From positions 21,348 to 85,347 of the forward strand of contig JAFKGI010000036.1 in NCBI GenBank assembly GCA_017307785.1: a DNA stretch of 64,000 nt. Reading direction: 5' to 3'. Both the position numbers and the translations under genes were made by a program. Numbering within the stretch: position 1 is the first letter of the stretch; every line of letters starts with the position of its first letter. Under the pieces are notes generated by a model that saw only the letters and a list, made by a program, of their open reading frames with translations, made no database searches and was not told the DNA's origin. Below are positions 1 to 8,715 of this stretch, piece after piece. Origin of the DNA: Vulcanimicrobiota bacterium (GTDB lineage: Bacteria > Vulcanimicrobiota > Xenobia > Xenobiales > JADMJV01).

Positions 1-676
1 CACCTTCGAAGATGGCGGGAGTGACCCAACCCTGTTGGAGCAGCGGCTCGCCATAATCTTCCACCCAAACTTCGCCTTCGGGCAAAGCCATGAAAGAGAT
101 GTTGCGAACCCGCTTTTGGTCCAGTTCGGCTTCCAGGTTCTCGATCTGCCCGCTGTGGCCGGCCAGCACCACCTGGAACCCTTCCACCTGCCCGATCTGG
201 GCCAGTTGTTGGGCGTAGACGCCACTCACTTCCCTCAGGTCGTTGGAGAACATGGTCACGGTGGTCGGATTCAGGGAGCTGTCCTTGGGAGTGGCACGCA
301 AACCAGCGCCCGGCTGCTTGCCTTCCAGGCGCTGCTGGCGATCCTGGGTGGACTGGGCGACCACTTTCTCCAGACGCTTGTCGGTGATCTTGTAGTTCTT
401 GCTGGGATAGGCGCGGGCTTTGAGGGTGTCAAAAAGATCGCGAAAGTCCACGGCCGCCACCTGGTTGTCCCCGGTCAACATATAGGTGCGCAAAGGATAC
501 TGGCTGGAGGGCAGCTGGGCGTGCTGGGGGTCGCTGGCCAGGTGGCCACGCACTCGGCCGGCCTTCTCCGGAAGGGCGAAAGTGAGGCTGTCCTGGGGCT
601 GGGCCGGGTTTTCAGCCACCCGGGCCTTGCGTGGGGAGGAAAGAGACGGGGGTTGTTTGAGCGAGCCGATGATCAC
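1..676 (-). CDS. Hypothetical protein, 3' end beyond the window
   Basis: An open frame of 225 codons reads from a GTG at 676 off the left edge without a stop, so the C-terminus is missing. An in-frame TAA lies four codons before the GTG, which fixes the start within a few codons. There is no signal peptide. The first 45 residues are Pro/Ser-rich and low-complexity (PAQPQDS), loosely like the leaders of the genes at 23394 and 23954. The rest is hydrophilic (KITDKRLEKVVAQSTQDRQQ), then VVLAGHSGQIENLEAELDQ. I do not recognise a family. The plus-strand frames over this stretch are shadows. Confidence 0.6.
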   Translation of the reverse strand, partial: MIIGSLKQPPSLSSPRKARVAENPAQPQDSLTFALPEKAGRVRGHLASDPQHAQLPSSQYPLRTYMLTGDNQVAAVDFRDLFDTLKARAYPSKNYKITDKRLEKVVAQSTQDRQQRLEGKQPGAGLRATPKDSSLNPTTVTMFSNDLREVSGVYAQQLAQIGQVEGFQVVLAGHSGQIENLEAELDQKRVRNISFMALPEGEVWVEDYGEPLLQQGWVTPAIFEG

Positions 677-762
677 CCGTTCAAATTATTCTGAAAAGGT
701 TACAGAGAAGTGACCAGGTTATTACGAGACCGTCAGAGAGGCTCGTACCCTTTGGCCCAGAA

Positions 763-1272
763 ATGGCTCTGGTGCGCCAAGAGGTGGGAGATTTCCTGAG
801 CGGGCCCAGTCCCGAGACTTACCAGATTCTGCGTCAGCTGGTGCTGGCGAGTCCGGACTATCGGCCCGATTTGGATACGGTCGATCAGATGTGGCGAGCG
901 CTGGACGCCGATCAGCTGGAGGAGGCCGAGGCCCTGGCGCGCCAGCTGGTGCCAACTCATCTGGTAAACCCCCGGGCCCACCTGGGTCTGGCCTACTTGC
1001 ACGGGCAAAGGGGAGACTCCAAGGGGGAGCAGTTCGAGTTCTATTTTTGCCAGCAACTGCGCCGGTTTCTCATGGAAAGCGGGGACGGTAGCCGTCTGCA
1101 CCCTTTCCGGGTCACCAGCGTGGACGAGATCCACTACGTGGCGGGCGTGCTGGAAGCTCAGGTTCGGCAAGTGAATTGCGAATGGGTGGAGGGGCGACTG
1201 CACGACGTCCTCCTGACCGATAAGGGCGAGTTCTATTTCGAGTCCGGTCCGACGCTGGCGGCCTACCCGTGA
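763..1272 (+). CDS. Hypothetical protein, DUF4919/TPR-like
   Basis: 169 residues, no signal peptide. The N-terminal two thirds look alpha-helical and TPR-like: YQILRQLVLASPDYRPD, then EEAEALARQLVPTH, then a helix ending AYLHGQRGDSKGEQFEF. An ESGDGSR loop follows, then a beta-rich C-terminus (RVTSVDEIHYVAGVLEAQV). This order resembles the DUF4919 family, which has no known function; that assignment is from memory. The next gene begins at a GTG overlapping this stop by 4 bases, so the two are probably co-translated. Transcription would start in the 86-base divergent gap shared with the gene at 1-676. Confidence 0.65.
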   Translation: MALVRQEVGDFLSGPSPETYQILRQLVLASPDYRPDLDTVDQMWRALDADQLEEAEALARQLVPTHLVNPRAHLGLAYLHGQRGDSKGEQFEFYFCQQLRRFLMESGDGSRLHPFRVTSVDEIHYVAGVLEAQVRQVNCEWVEGRLHDVLLTDKGEFYFESGPTLAAYP

Positions 1273-1661
1273 CCCCCAGCTATCTGCTGGCCTTTCGGAT
1301 CTTGCCGCGGCTCTTTCACTCGGACATGATTCGCACGCGGGAAGCGCTTGTAAAAGAAGACTTGCTGCGCAAACTCTGGGTGCATGCAGGATTGCATCTG
1401 GGCGTGCGGGAGCTTCCGGCTCCTCCCACCTGGGAGACCTTCGGAGAGGTGCTTTTGATCAGCATGCCCGCACCGCAGGAACCTCCGGAGGCCTACTTTC
1501 TTGCGGTGATCGGCCATCAGCCTCAGGTCTACACTTTGGAGATGGGCCAGGACCAGGACACTTATTTCTGCGGAGTCACCCCCGAGGGTCATCAGAATTA
1601 CGGCAAGGGTTGCCTGCCGGAAGCCGGCGCCTTCCTGGCCGCGCTGGCCGGCATCCGTTAA
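1269..1661 (+). CDS. Hypothetical protein coupled to upstream DUF4919-like gene
   Basis: 130 residues starting at a GTG whose GTGA overlaps the previous stop. No signal peptide or membrane segment is visible. A helical N-terminus (FRILPRLFHSDMIRTREAL) leads to a mixed alpha/beta body ending YFCGVTPEGHQNYGKGC and a short Ala-rich helix. I recognise no family. The overlap suggests it works with its upstream partner. It converges on the TerD-like gene, with a palindrome in the 80-base gap. Confidence 0.6.
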   Translation: MTPSYLLAFRILPRLFHSDMIRTREALVKEDLLRKLWVHAGLHLGVRELPAPPTWETFGEVLLISMPAPQEPPEAYFLAVIGHQPQVYTLEMGQDQDTYFCGVTPEGHQNYGKGCLPEAGAFLAALAGIR

Positions 1662-1680
1662 AAGAAAGAGAAAGGAAATC

Positions 1681-1719
1681 GGAAGCGCTGAAATTCCAAA
1701 AAAAGAAGGAAGCGCTTCC
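1681..1719. terminator. Inverted repeat between convergent genes
   Basis: GGAAGCGCT at 1681-1689 is complementary to AGCGCTTCC at 1711-1719, with an A-rich loop between. The right arm also sits in a perfect 12-base palindrome (1708-1719). It occupies most of the gap between two gene ends, consistent with a bidirectional terminator, although no strong T-run follows. Confidence 0.4.
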
Positions 1720-1741
1720 CAGGCCTTTCTCGACGATCAGT

Positions 1742-3901
1742 CTAGCACAGTTCGCTCAGGATTTTCTCCATGCGGTCGGCGGAATAGGTCCGCCCGCTCA
1801 GTCCAAAGGTGATTTTCGCTTCTTCGGGTTGGTCGACCGGTTCGGCTCCGCGAGCTTGCTGGTGGAGCACGGCCAGGTCGTAGAGATTGGGAAGCATCTC
1901 GCCCAGGCGCACCATTTCCCGGCTGAGCACCGAGACGTCGTGGACCGAGCGTTCGGCCGTGTTCTGAGATCCCGAGCCGGTCACATAGAGATCGACAAAG
2001 AGGATCTCCGACTTCGCCAGGTCCACCAGAATGGGCAGGCAGTAGCCGGAGGAGCCCGTCAGGTCGAACTTGTTCTGCACGGTTTTGAGGTCGAAGGTCT
2101 GGTAGCTGGCATCGACCTGCTCGCGAATCATCCAGCCGCTGTGGCAGTCCATCTGGTTAAACTTTTCGCCGCGGAAGTGATTGATCTGCGGAGCCAGGTA
2201 GCGGCAGTCGGCCAGTTCCCGCACCACTGAGAGATCGACGTCAATAAATTCCGCCGCACCGTGGGGCGCGTCCTGGATATCACCAGAATGCACGATGCCT
2301 CCGGAGGCCAGGCGGGTGTAGCTGACGTTGCCGGTGGCCCGCATCTCCTGGTCGAATTTGATCAGCGAGAGATCCAGGTCGGTGCGACGTTGGTTTTGCT
2401 TCCAATAGACGAAGAGACGCAGCACCTTGCCCGGCTCCAGCGGCAGGCGCGTGCCCCGACCCAAAACCATCATGCCGTCCGAGGTTTTGCGCAGCTGGAA
2501 GGGAATCGTATAGCGTTTCAGCTCCGGGTCAATCCAGCACTTCTTGCCACTCCAGGAGCCTTTCAGGGCGACCTGGGCGCGGATCTCGGCCTGGAGCAGG
2601 TCGGCCAGTTGCTCCAGCAGCTCCCCGTTCAGCGTGTAGGGACGCGGAACCACCCGCATTTTCCCTTTCTTGTTGACGATCACTCGGTACTTCGAGCGCC
2701 ACTGATGGCGAAAATAGCTTTCCAGCTGGATCAGCAGCTTGAGGGGCACCTCGGGCGCGACCCGGCGGAGCCTGTCCAGGATGGTCGCTTGCGCACTCGG
2801 GTTGGCCCGCAGTAACTGCTGCAGCCGTCGAGCCAGCAGGCTGGGACGCTCGGCCAGTTTTTCCAACATCTCCAAGGATTTGCCGGCTTGAAAGGCCATT
2901 TCGATGGACGAGTTAAAAGTGCGGATGGTTCCGTTGCGTAGTTCGTGAAAGGCCTGGGCGGCGCGCGGAAAACGCTTGGACTCGGCACCCGGGTGCAGTC
3001 CGCGACCGAGGGCCAGCCACAAGCCTCGGTAACGTCGCAGATCTTCGGCCAGGTTGGTGGCTCGCTCGAGCGCTCCCAGCACCAGCCGGCGCTGCACGCG
3101 AGTCAACTTGGGATAGGTGGTCTTCTCGGCCAGCGAGACATCGCCGCCACTCAGGGCCGCAAATAACCGCAAATAGTCGGTGGGCGTGTCGCACAGGCGG
3201 GCCACCGTGGCATAGTCCTGGCGGGTCCAAAAGTAGTGGCTCAGGTAGGTTTTTGTCTCTCGGAACACCACCTGGGCGGGGTCGATGGCTTCGGCCCCGA
3301 AGTGTGCGAGCAACCACGTCAGGTCGGGGCGCAGCGTCTCCTGGATGGAGGACTTGGCGTAGAGATTGGCTCGCAGGTAGGCTAGTGCGCATGCTTCGAT
3401 TTCCTCGAAGTCGGCGAAGCGCAGGCTAATCCACTCGACATGGGCGTCCTGGTTGCGGTCGGCCTGCTTTTCGCGCGCGGCCGCCCAGAGTTTGGGGTCC
3501 TGCATCTGGGAGATGGGATCGGCCCCGAATTGCTGGAGGTCAAACAGCCAGTCCGGCACCACCGCCCCATTTTCCAGTCGGGTGCCTTGCGGATAGGTGA
3601 GGCAATCGCGCACCAGAAAGCCGATCAGCCGGTCGACGAAGTAAGCGTCGTTCTCCGGCACCTTGTCCGGAAAGCCCGAGAACAAGGGAACATAGTCGAC
3701 CGCTCCGCCCCGCATGGCCTTGAGCACTTCCACCGTCTCGGTGAAATCATAAAGCACCGAATCGTTGTAGTCCTGAGGATTCTCGACTCGATAGCCCATG
3801 CCCGCCAGCTGCGCCAGAAAGGTCAGCTTGCTACGAATCTGCACGCTCGAGGGGGCGGTGGACAACAGGCGCAGTCGGCGCAGCGCGATGGCGGAAAGCA
3901 T
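1742..3901 (-). CDS. TerD-like domain protein (MXAN_6230/SCO0854-like without the RING finger)
   Basis: 719 residues, cytoplasmic. The large N-terminal part is helical and unassigned. The C-terminal quarter carries a TerD/calcium-stress-protein signature: VLRLFVYWKQNQRRTDLDLS, then GGIVHSGDIQDAPHGAAEFI and DVDLSV. Long actinobacterial and myxobacterial proteins of this plan exist with an N-terminal RING finger; no Cys/His cluster is visible here. TerD domains are linked to tellurite and general stress resistance, but this protein's function is unknown. It stands alone, divergent from the GNAT gene at 3976. The start at 3901 gives LSAIALRRLRLL and is the only plausible one. Confidence 0.65.
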   Translation of the reverse strand: MLSAIALRRLRLLSTAPSSVQIRSKLTFLAQLAGMGYRVENPQDYNDSVLYDFTETVEVLKAMRGGAVDYVPLFSGFPDKVPENDAYFVDRLIGFLVRDCLTYPQGTRLENGAVVPDWLFDLQQFGADPISQMQDPKLWAAAREKQADRNQDAHVEWISLRFADFEEIEACALAYLRANLYAKSSIQETLRPDLTWLLAHFGAEAIDPAQVVFRETKTYLSHYFWTRQDYATVARLCDTPTDYLRLFAALSGGDVSLAEKTTYPKLTRVQRRLVLGALERATNLAEDLRRYRGLWLALGRGLHPGAESKRFPRAAQAFHELRNGTIRTFNSSIEMAFQAGKSLEMLEKLAERPSLLARRLQQLLRANPSAQATILDRLRRVAPEVPLKLLIQLESYFRHQWRSKYRVIVNKKGKMRVVPRPYTLNGELLEQLADLLQAEIRAQVALKGSWSGKKCWIDPELKRYTIPFQLRKTSDGMMVLGRGTRLPLEPGKVLRLFVYWKQNQRRTDLDLSLIKFDQEMRATGNVSYTRLASGGIVHSGDIQDAPHGAAEFIDVDLSVVRELADCRYLAPQINHFRGEKFNQMDCHSGWMIREQVDASYQTFDLKTVQNKFDLTGSSGYCLPILVDLAKSEILFVDLYVTGSGSQNTAERSVHDVSVLSREMVRLGEMLPNLYDLAVLHQQARGAEPVDQPEEAKITFGLSGRTYSADRMEKILSELC

Positions 3902-3975
3902 GGGTTCGAGTTCGGACCGTGAAGTGGGGCTACCTTTTGAGCGGGACTCGGGCGGCTTTCGGCCAAGCCGGGGGA

Positions 3976-4455
3976 ATGCACTTTGAACTTGTCGACCCCC
4001 TGGATCATCGCGAACTGCTGGCTGCCTGCGTGGCGGTGGGGGGACAAAGGCTGGGATCGTGTCGCATGGGTAAGGTGCTCAAAACGCTGAGACTCTACAA
4101 GAAGCGTCTGCTGGTGGCGGCCCGCGATGAGCGAGGAGTGGCCGGCTTCAAGCTGGGCTTCTGTGAACGTCCGGGAATTTTCCACAGCTGGCTGGGGGCG
4201 GTGGCCCTGGAGCGCGAGGGTCAGGGTATCGGCCGACGTCTGATGGAGCTGCAGCACCAACACCTGACCGAGCAGGGCTACCACAAGGTGCGCACGGGCA
4301 CGCGCAATCAGTTCAAGCGCATGCTGATTTTGAACCTCTTGAGCGGCTTTGAACTGGTGGGCGTGCGCCAACGCCGGGATGGTCCCCACATCCAGCTGGA
4401 GAAGCGGCTTACTCTGGCCGCGAAGTCACCAGAAAGTAGCCCGGAGCGGCCTTAA
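3976..4455 (+). CDS. GNAT-family N-acetyltransferase
   Basis: 159 residues. A GNAT core is visible: LLVAARDERGVAGFKLGF (beta strands) and GAVALEREGQGIGRRLMELQ, where the GQGIGRRL loop is the acetyl-CoA pyrophosphate-binding motif, then YHKVRTGTRNQ and a GFELVGVRQRRDG ending typical of small acetyltransferases. The substrate is unknown. I chose the ATG at 3976, preceded by a CCGGGGGA ribosome site, over an upstream in-frame ATG that would crowd the divergent gene. Its last 47 bases overlap the convergent gene at 4409. Confidence 0.75.
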   Translation: MHFELVDPLDHRELLAACVAVGGQRLGSCRMGKVLKTLRLYKKRLLVAARDERGVAGFKLGFCERPGIFHSWLGAVALEREGQGIGRRLMELQHQHLTEQGYHKVRTGTRNQFKRMLILNLLSGFELVGVRQRRDGPHIQLEKRLTLAAKSPESSPERP

Positions 4456-5938
4456 CTCCGTCGCTGACCACGGCCGTCAGCACCTTTTGTAGGGCTGCCT
4501 GACAGGGTGGGGTGGTCCACAGCTTGGTCAGGCCCAGATGCAGCGCGGAGGCTTTGCCGCCCGGCCAGACTTCGGCCAGTTCCTGCATGCTGAGAGGCTG
4601 CCCGCTGAGCGGACAGCCCGGGAAGAGCAGCCGGGCTCCCGGGTCCAGCGTCACTTCGCCGCCTTCGTCGTAGGCCATGATGTTGCTGCCCTGCTGGCCC
4701 TGGCGCGGCGCCAGGAAGACCGGATGCGGTTGATTCACCCGGAAATATTTGATGCGTCGGTAGCGATCAAAGCACTGGATCAGCACCAGTCGAGTCAGCG
4801 GAAGGCGCTCCTGCGCCAGCCGCCCGGCCACCCGGGGGTTCTCATTGTCGCCGTGGTGCTGCTGGTCCAGCACCTCCAGAATGGTCGAACGCAGCAAGTC
4901 GCTCTGCTGACTGCTCCAGGGCAGGCCGTCGTTGCTGGCCCACACCAGCACCCAGCGCTGATCGTGCAGCGGCAGCAGTTCCAGAAAATCATCCGGCCCG
5001 CTCCAGCCGGCCAACTCGAAGACGGGCGTGCCCAAGGATTCTAGAGGAAAGGATGTCGGGCTGGCGGCCAGCTGGCTGGGGCGGGCCTGCACGGCCACCA
5101 CGTGCAGCGAGTTGCTCGGGTCCTCCTCGTAGGCCGCCGGCGAGCGTTTCTCCCAGAAGGCGTTCTTGGCCAGGGTCACCAGCCGCAACGGGTCCTCGCC
5201 CAGCAGTTCGCGCAGCTCCTGGACCAGCACCGACGTGCCGCTGGCATAGGGGCCGTCACCACGCCCGGCAAAGCCGGCCGAGACGATGATGACCGCGTCC
5301 AGAGCGGCCAGCTGGCAGGGCCGCTGATTGGAAAAATTGTCGCGTTCCTCGGCCAGCATTTTGCGCTGCAGGGCGTCCTGGTAGCCGGCCAGATCGGTGA
5401 CGCTGGCCTGCTCGTTGGACAGCCAGTAGATGGTGTCGCGACAGCCGGCCGAGTAGACGATCACCCGCGAGCGCTCCTCGTCAAACAAGCAGATGGCGCA
5501 CTCCAGCTTGTGACTGAAGCCCTGGGGCTGCTCGCACAGCCATTCCAGCGCCTGGTGAGCGGCCAGGCCGGGATCGCGGTAGGCGCGCAGGCTTTCCAGC
5601 AGGGGTTCCAACGGCAACGGCCCGGCCAGGCTTTTGCCGTTGGTATCGCAGCGGCGCAGGTAGACGAGGGCGCTGTAGCGCTCCCCGAGAGCCTCGAAGT
5701 GAAGCAGATCCAGTTCGTGCTCGCAGACGCGCTGATGCAGCCAGGACATTTCGAAGCGACCGGTGCGGTTCTGGCTCAGTCGTGAGGAAAATTCATTGCG
5801 CTGGGGGCGGCTTTCGCTGATGAATTCAGGTTCGGCCAGCAGCTGAGCGTCACAGTAAGCGCAGTGCACCTTGCGAGAACCGGGCGGTTCCAGCCGGGCG
5901 CCGCAACAGGGACAGTAAAAAGCGCGCAGGGCAATCAC
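4409..5938 (-). CDS. Zinc-ribbon protein with two degenerate SpoIIE/PP2C-like domains
   Basis: 509 residues from a GTG at 5938; the longer frame would run under the divergent gene at 5977. The N-terminus has a zinc ribbon (C9-x2-C12 and C26-x2-C29). Residues about 85-300 follow the SpoIIE/PP2C fold: CAICLFDEERSRVIVYSAG, DAVIIVSAGFAGRGDG, NSLHVVAVQA. A second copy follows: LVLIQCFDRYRRIKYFRV, then GGEVTLDPGARLLFPG. The metal-binding aspartates are missing in both; the usual SDG is SAG at 220-222. It is probably a pseudophosphatase or adaptor. This is fold recognition by eye. Confidence 0.55.
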   Translation of the reverse strand: MIALRAFYCPCCGARLEPPGSRKVHCAYCDAQLLAEPEFISESRPQRNEFSSRLSQNRTGRFEMSWLHQRVCEHELDLLHFEALGERYSALVYLRRCDTNGKSLAGPLPLEPLLESLRAYRDPGLAAHQALEWLCEQPQGFSHKLECAICLFDEERSRVIVYSAGCRDTIYWLSNEQASVTDLAGYQDALQRKMLAEERDNFSNQRPCQLAALDAVIIVSAGFAGRGDGPYASGTSVLVQELRELLGEDPLRLVTLAKNAFWEKRSPAAYEEDPSNSLHVVAVQARPSQLAASPTSFPLESLGTPVFELAGWSGPDDFLELLPLHDQRWVLVWASNDGLPWSSQQSDLLRSTILEVLDQQHHGDNENPRVAGRLAQERLPLTRLVLIQCFDRYRRIKYFRVNQPHPVFLAPRQGQQGSNIMAYDEGGEVTLDPGARLLFPGCPLSGQPLSMQELAEVWPGGKASALHLGLTKLWTTPPCQAALQKVLTAVVSDGVKAAPGYFLVTSRPE

Positions 5939-5976
5939 CCGCAGGCCTTCTCGGGCTGGCTGCGAATCCCGCCCAG

Positions 5977-6648
5977 ATGACGAATAAGCTTCAAGAATTG
6001 TACGAAACCCACGTCCTGATGGGCATGCGCAAGCAGCGCCATCTGGCCCAGTTGATCGGCGCGCACACCTGGCACTACGAGAAAGCGGCCGGCACCATGG
6101 CCTTCTCACCGGGTCCCACCTACCAGGTGCAGATCCTGGGCACCGAAGCGGCTGACTCCGAGACCTGGCTGTGGGCCTGGGCCAACGAAGCCTCGCAGAT
6201 TCCCGCCGAACAGTTGCAGGTGGCTCAGCAGCTGCGCGCTCTGGGCCAGCAGTTGGGCATCGAAGAGTTCACCACGGCGGAACTGCCGCGCGAGAAACTG
6301 CCCGCCCATACCCTGGGTCCGGTGGTTCTGGGCCTGCTGGGCTTGCCGGCCTATTACCGCGGTGCCATGGAAACCACCAACCTGCTGGTGGCCATCGCCG
6401 ACCCCAAATATACCGCTCCTCTAGAATTGAAGAGCAGCGACTTTATCGCCACCCTGAGCGACACCATCTCCAACTGCGAAGTGCCCAATCATCGTTTTTC
6501 GGTGGAGAAGTTCGTCGAGCAGCTGGGTTGGAGTCCCAAATGGCAGGGTGACGTGCTGGAAGTCGTTGCCAGCGATGGAGTTCGCGTGATTTGCCAGTTC
6601 GATTCGCTGAACCGACTGGCCAAGTTGGCCTCGCGCGTCCCCGCCTGA
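5977..6648 (+). CDS. DUF6882 family protein
   Basis: 223 residues, cytoplasmic. The features match DUF6882 as I remember it: a helical N-terminus, WHYEKAAGTMAFSPGPTYQV, then the ETWLWAWANEASQIP segment, and a later Ala/Leu-rich helix with PAYYRGAMETTNLLVAI. The C-terminal 70 residues form a further alpha/beta unit (WSPKWQGDVLEVVASDGVRV). The family's function is unknown. The start lies 38 bases from the divergent GTG at 5938, and the stop is 1 base from the convergent GAF gene. Confidence 0.75.
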   Translation: MTNKLQELYETHVLMGMRKQRHLAQLIGAHTWHYEKAAGTMAFSPGPTYQVQILGTEAADSETWLWAWANEASQIPAEQLQVAQQLRALGQQLGIEEFTTAELPREKLPAHTLGPVVLGLLGLPAYYRGAMETTNLLVAIADPKYTAPLELKSSDFIATLSDTISNCEVPNHRFSVEKFVEQLGWSPKWQGDVLEVVASDGVRVICQFDSLNRLAKLASRVPA

Positions 6649-6649
6649 A

Positions 6650-7555
6650 TTATCCCTCGAACTGGTCGGCCCAGGCCATGGGGTCGGCAGGCCTGGAGCA
6701 CCAGCCCAACCGGGGTTGGAGGCGCAGACTGCGGTGTAGACCGGGCTTCTCCAGCAGTTGTCGCTTGAGGTCTGCCGCATAGGCGGCCAGGTGACTGGCC
6801 GGGCAGCTCGAGAGGATCAGGAAACGGTCCTTTGAGATGCGCCCGATTTCGTCTTGGGGGCGCAGGCCCTGGCGGCAACACTCGATGGTTTCTTTGAGCA
6901 GCAAGGCCTCGGCCTCGGCTCCAAAAGCCTGCTGCACACCCTCCTGGCCTTCGAGCAGCAGCACCAGGGCGGCCGGGTAGGCCTGGGACTGGAGCCGATC
7001 CCTCAATCCCTCTCGATTGTAGCAGTGCGCCTCCGGGTCCAGGAACTGACTGCCCTGGAGTAGTTGGGCCGGATGTTGCAGTTCGTGCTCCACGTCGGCG
7101 GCCAGACGGGCCAGGTTCTCCAGGTCGGCCTGGGAGAGATGGTGGGCCTCGGTGTCGGCCACGCAGAAGGACCCGATGGTGTGGCCTTCGGCGTTGTGGA
7201 TGGGAATGCCGGCATAAAAGCGGATGCCCGGCTCGGATTTGACGAAGGGGTTGTTGCAAAAACGCTCGTCCACGCGGGCGTCTTCCACCACGCAGTGGCG
7301 CTTGGATAGAATGGTGTGGGCGCAGAAGGCGATGGCCCGGGGAGTCTCCGAGACCACCATCCCCTGCACCGACTTGAACCACTGGCGCTCTTTGTCGATC
7401 AGGGTCAGCATGCTGAAGCGCGCCCCCACCGCTTCCCGTGCCTGCTGGGTGAGCCGGTCATAGCGCGATTCGGGAGGTGTGTCCAGCAAATTCATCTGCC
7501 GCAGGCTGGCCAGGCGGTCGCTTTCGTTGTCGGGAAGGGGAGCTGCTTCACTCAC
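6650..7555 (-). CDS. GAF-domain protein with degenerate C-terminal GGDEF-like domain
   Basis: 301 residues from a GTG at 7555; a longer frame to 7672 would overlap the signal-peptide gene at 7633. The GAF sensor (residues about 20-160) opens with the familiar LLDTPPESRYDRLTQQA and continues LIDKERQWFKSVQGM, IAFCAHTIL and GIPIHNAEGHTIGSFCVAD, a subtype often fused to kinases or cyclases. The C-terminal 130 residues align in outline with GGDEF domains, but the GGDEF position reads ISKDRF, so cyclase activity is unlikely. It may be a ligand-sensing adaptor for the signalling genes next door. Confidence 0.65.
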   Translation of the reverse strand: MSEAAPLPDNESDRLASLRQMNLLDTPPESRYDRLTQQAREAVGARFSMLTLIDKERQWFKSVQGMVVSETPRAIAFCAHTILSKRHCVVEDARVDERFCNNPFVKSEPGIRFYAGIPIHNAEGHTIGSFCVADTEAHHLSQADLENLARLAADVEHELQHPAQLLQGSQFLDPEAHCYNREGLRDRLQSQAYPAALVLLLEGQEGVQQAFGAEAEALLLKETIECCRQGLRPQDEIGRISKDRFLILSSCPASHLAAYAADLKRQLLEKPGLHRSLRLQPRLGWCSRPADPMAWADQFEG

Positions 7556-7632
7556 CTGAGGTGGTTTCTCAGTTCCCTCAGCTTCCCTCTCGGAGCAGGT
7601 TTGCCGGACGCGCGAAGGGGTAAAAAGCGGCG

Positions 7633-8715
7633 ATGAAATCGACCCAACTGGCTTTTGCACTGCTCTTTGCAATCTGTCCTATGGTTGCTCAAGCGGACCG
7701 ACTGGTGACCGACGAACCGGTGGCCGCTCCCGCTCAGACCGAGGCGGCTGGCGACAATCCGCTGCTGGAGATGGACATCGAGCAGTTGATGCACATGGAG
7801 TTGATCCAGACGACCGTGCCGGGCGCTCACTGGCACTGGGAAGACGACTGGATGGTCGGTTACCAGTTCATGCGGGTCCAGAACGAGGGCTACAACGTCG
7901 GCACCAACTCGGTTTCCGACCAGCAAGTCTTGCGCGGCGGCAACTACAACAACATTCACACCAGCATGACCATGGATATGCACATGCTGATGGCCATGTA
8001 TGGGCCGAGCGACGATGTCACTCTGATGGTGATGGTGCCTTACATGGACATGACCATGAACCACCTGACCCGGACCGGCTCGTCCTTTCAGGTCAAGTCG
8101 CAGGGATTCGGAGACATTCGCATCTCGCCCATCGTCTCGATCTTCGACGAGTATCCGCATCGCGTGCAGTTCGAGGCCGGGCTGAGTCTGCCGACCGGTT
8201 CGGTCAACAAGAAAGACCTGACGCCGACCGGCTACAACCAGCTGGAATACAAGATGCAGACCGGCTCGGGCACGGTGGATCTGCAGCCGGCTCTCACCTA
8301 TCTGGGTCAGAATGAAGACCTCAACTGGGGGGCCCAGGCCCGCGGCACGGTCCGTCTCGGCACCAACAGCGCCGGCTACCGCCAGGGCAACATGATCGAG
8401 CTGACCGCCTGGATTTCCCCGAAAATCTCCGACAACTTTTCGCCCTCGCTGCGCATCGACGCTTTGCGCTGGGGCAACCTGGTGGGGCGTGATTCGCGGT
8501 TGAATCCTCGGGCCAATCCGGAATCGGACCCGAATCTGCAGGGAGGCGAGCAGATCAACCTGCTGTTCGGCCTCAATTTTGCCGCCGGCCTGGACGATGA
8601 AGGTCGCGGTCACCGCTTCTCGGTGGAGGGTGGTTTGCCGATTTACCAGAATTTGAACGGACCGCAGATTCGCGAAGCCTGGCGCTTAGGGGGTGCATGG
8701 AATTGGACGTTCTAA
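7633..8715 (+). CDS. Exported Met-rich beta-barrel (transporter/porin-like)
   Basis: 360 residues. A signal peptide (1-21) ends MVAQA. After an acidic linker comes DIEQLMHMELIQ, like the N-terminal element before TonB-type plugs. The rest alternates in amphipathic strands and ends NWTF, with an aromatic last residue typical of outer-membrane barrels. It resembles proteins simply called transporter, or the phenol-degradation MetA-pathway family. Residues 112-142 contain 11 methionines, mostly at every second position, which suggests soft-metal contact. The YfiR-like gene overlaps its end by 19 bases. Confidence 0.65.
   Translation: MKSTQLAFALLFAICPMVAQADRLVTDEPVAAPAQTEAAGDNPLLEMDIEQLMHMELIQTTVPGAHWHWEDDWMVGYQFMRVQNEGYNVGTNSVSDQQVLRGGNYNNIHTSMTMDMHMLMAMYGPSDDVTLMVMVPYMDMTMNHLTRTGSSFQVKSQGFGDIRISPIVSIFDEYPHRVQFEAGLSLPTGSVNKKDLTPTGYNQLEYKMQTGSGTVDLQPALTYLGQNEDLNWGAQARGTVRLGTNSAGYRQGNMIELTAWISPKISDNFSPSLRIDALRWGNLVGRDSRLNPRANPESDPNLQGGEQINLLFGLNFAAGLDDEGRGHRFSVEGGLPIYQNLNGPQIREAWRLGGAWNWTF

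Noticed and set aside
35..713. Plus-strand frames at the left edge
   Set aside because: They lie opposite a continuous minus-strand frame with normal codon use, have no recognisable motif, and are His/Gln-rich like other antisense frames.
1681..1719. Palindrome as a CRISPR repeat or attachment site
   Set aside because: Only one copy with no spacers and no integrase or Cas gene; it fits a hairpin between gene ends better.
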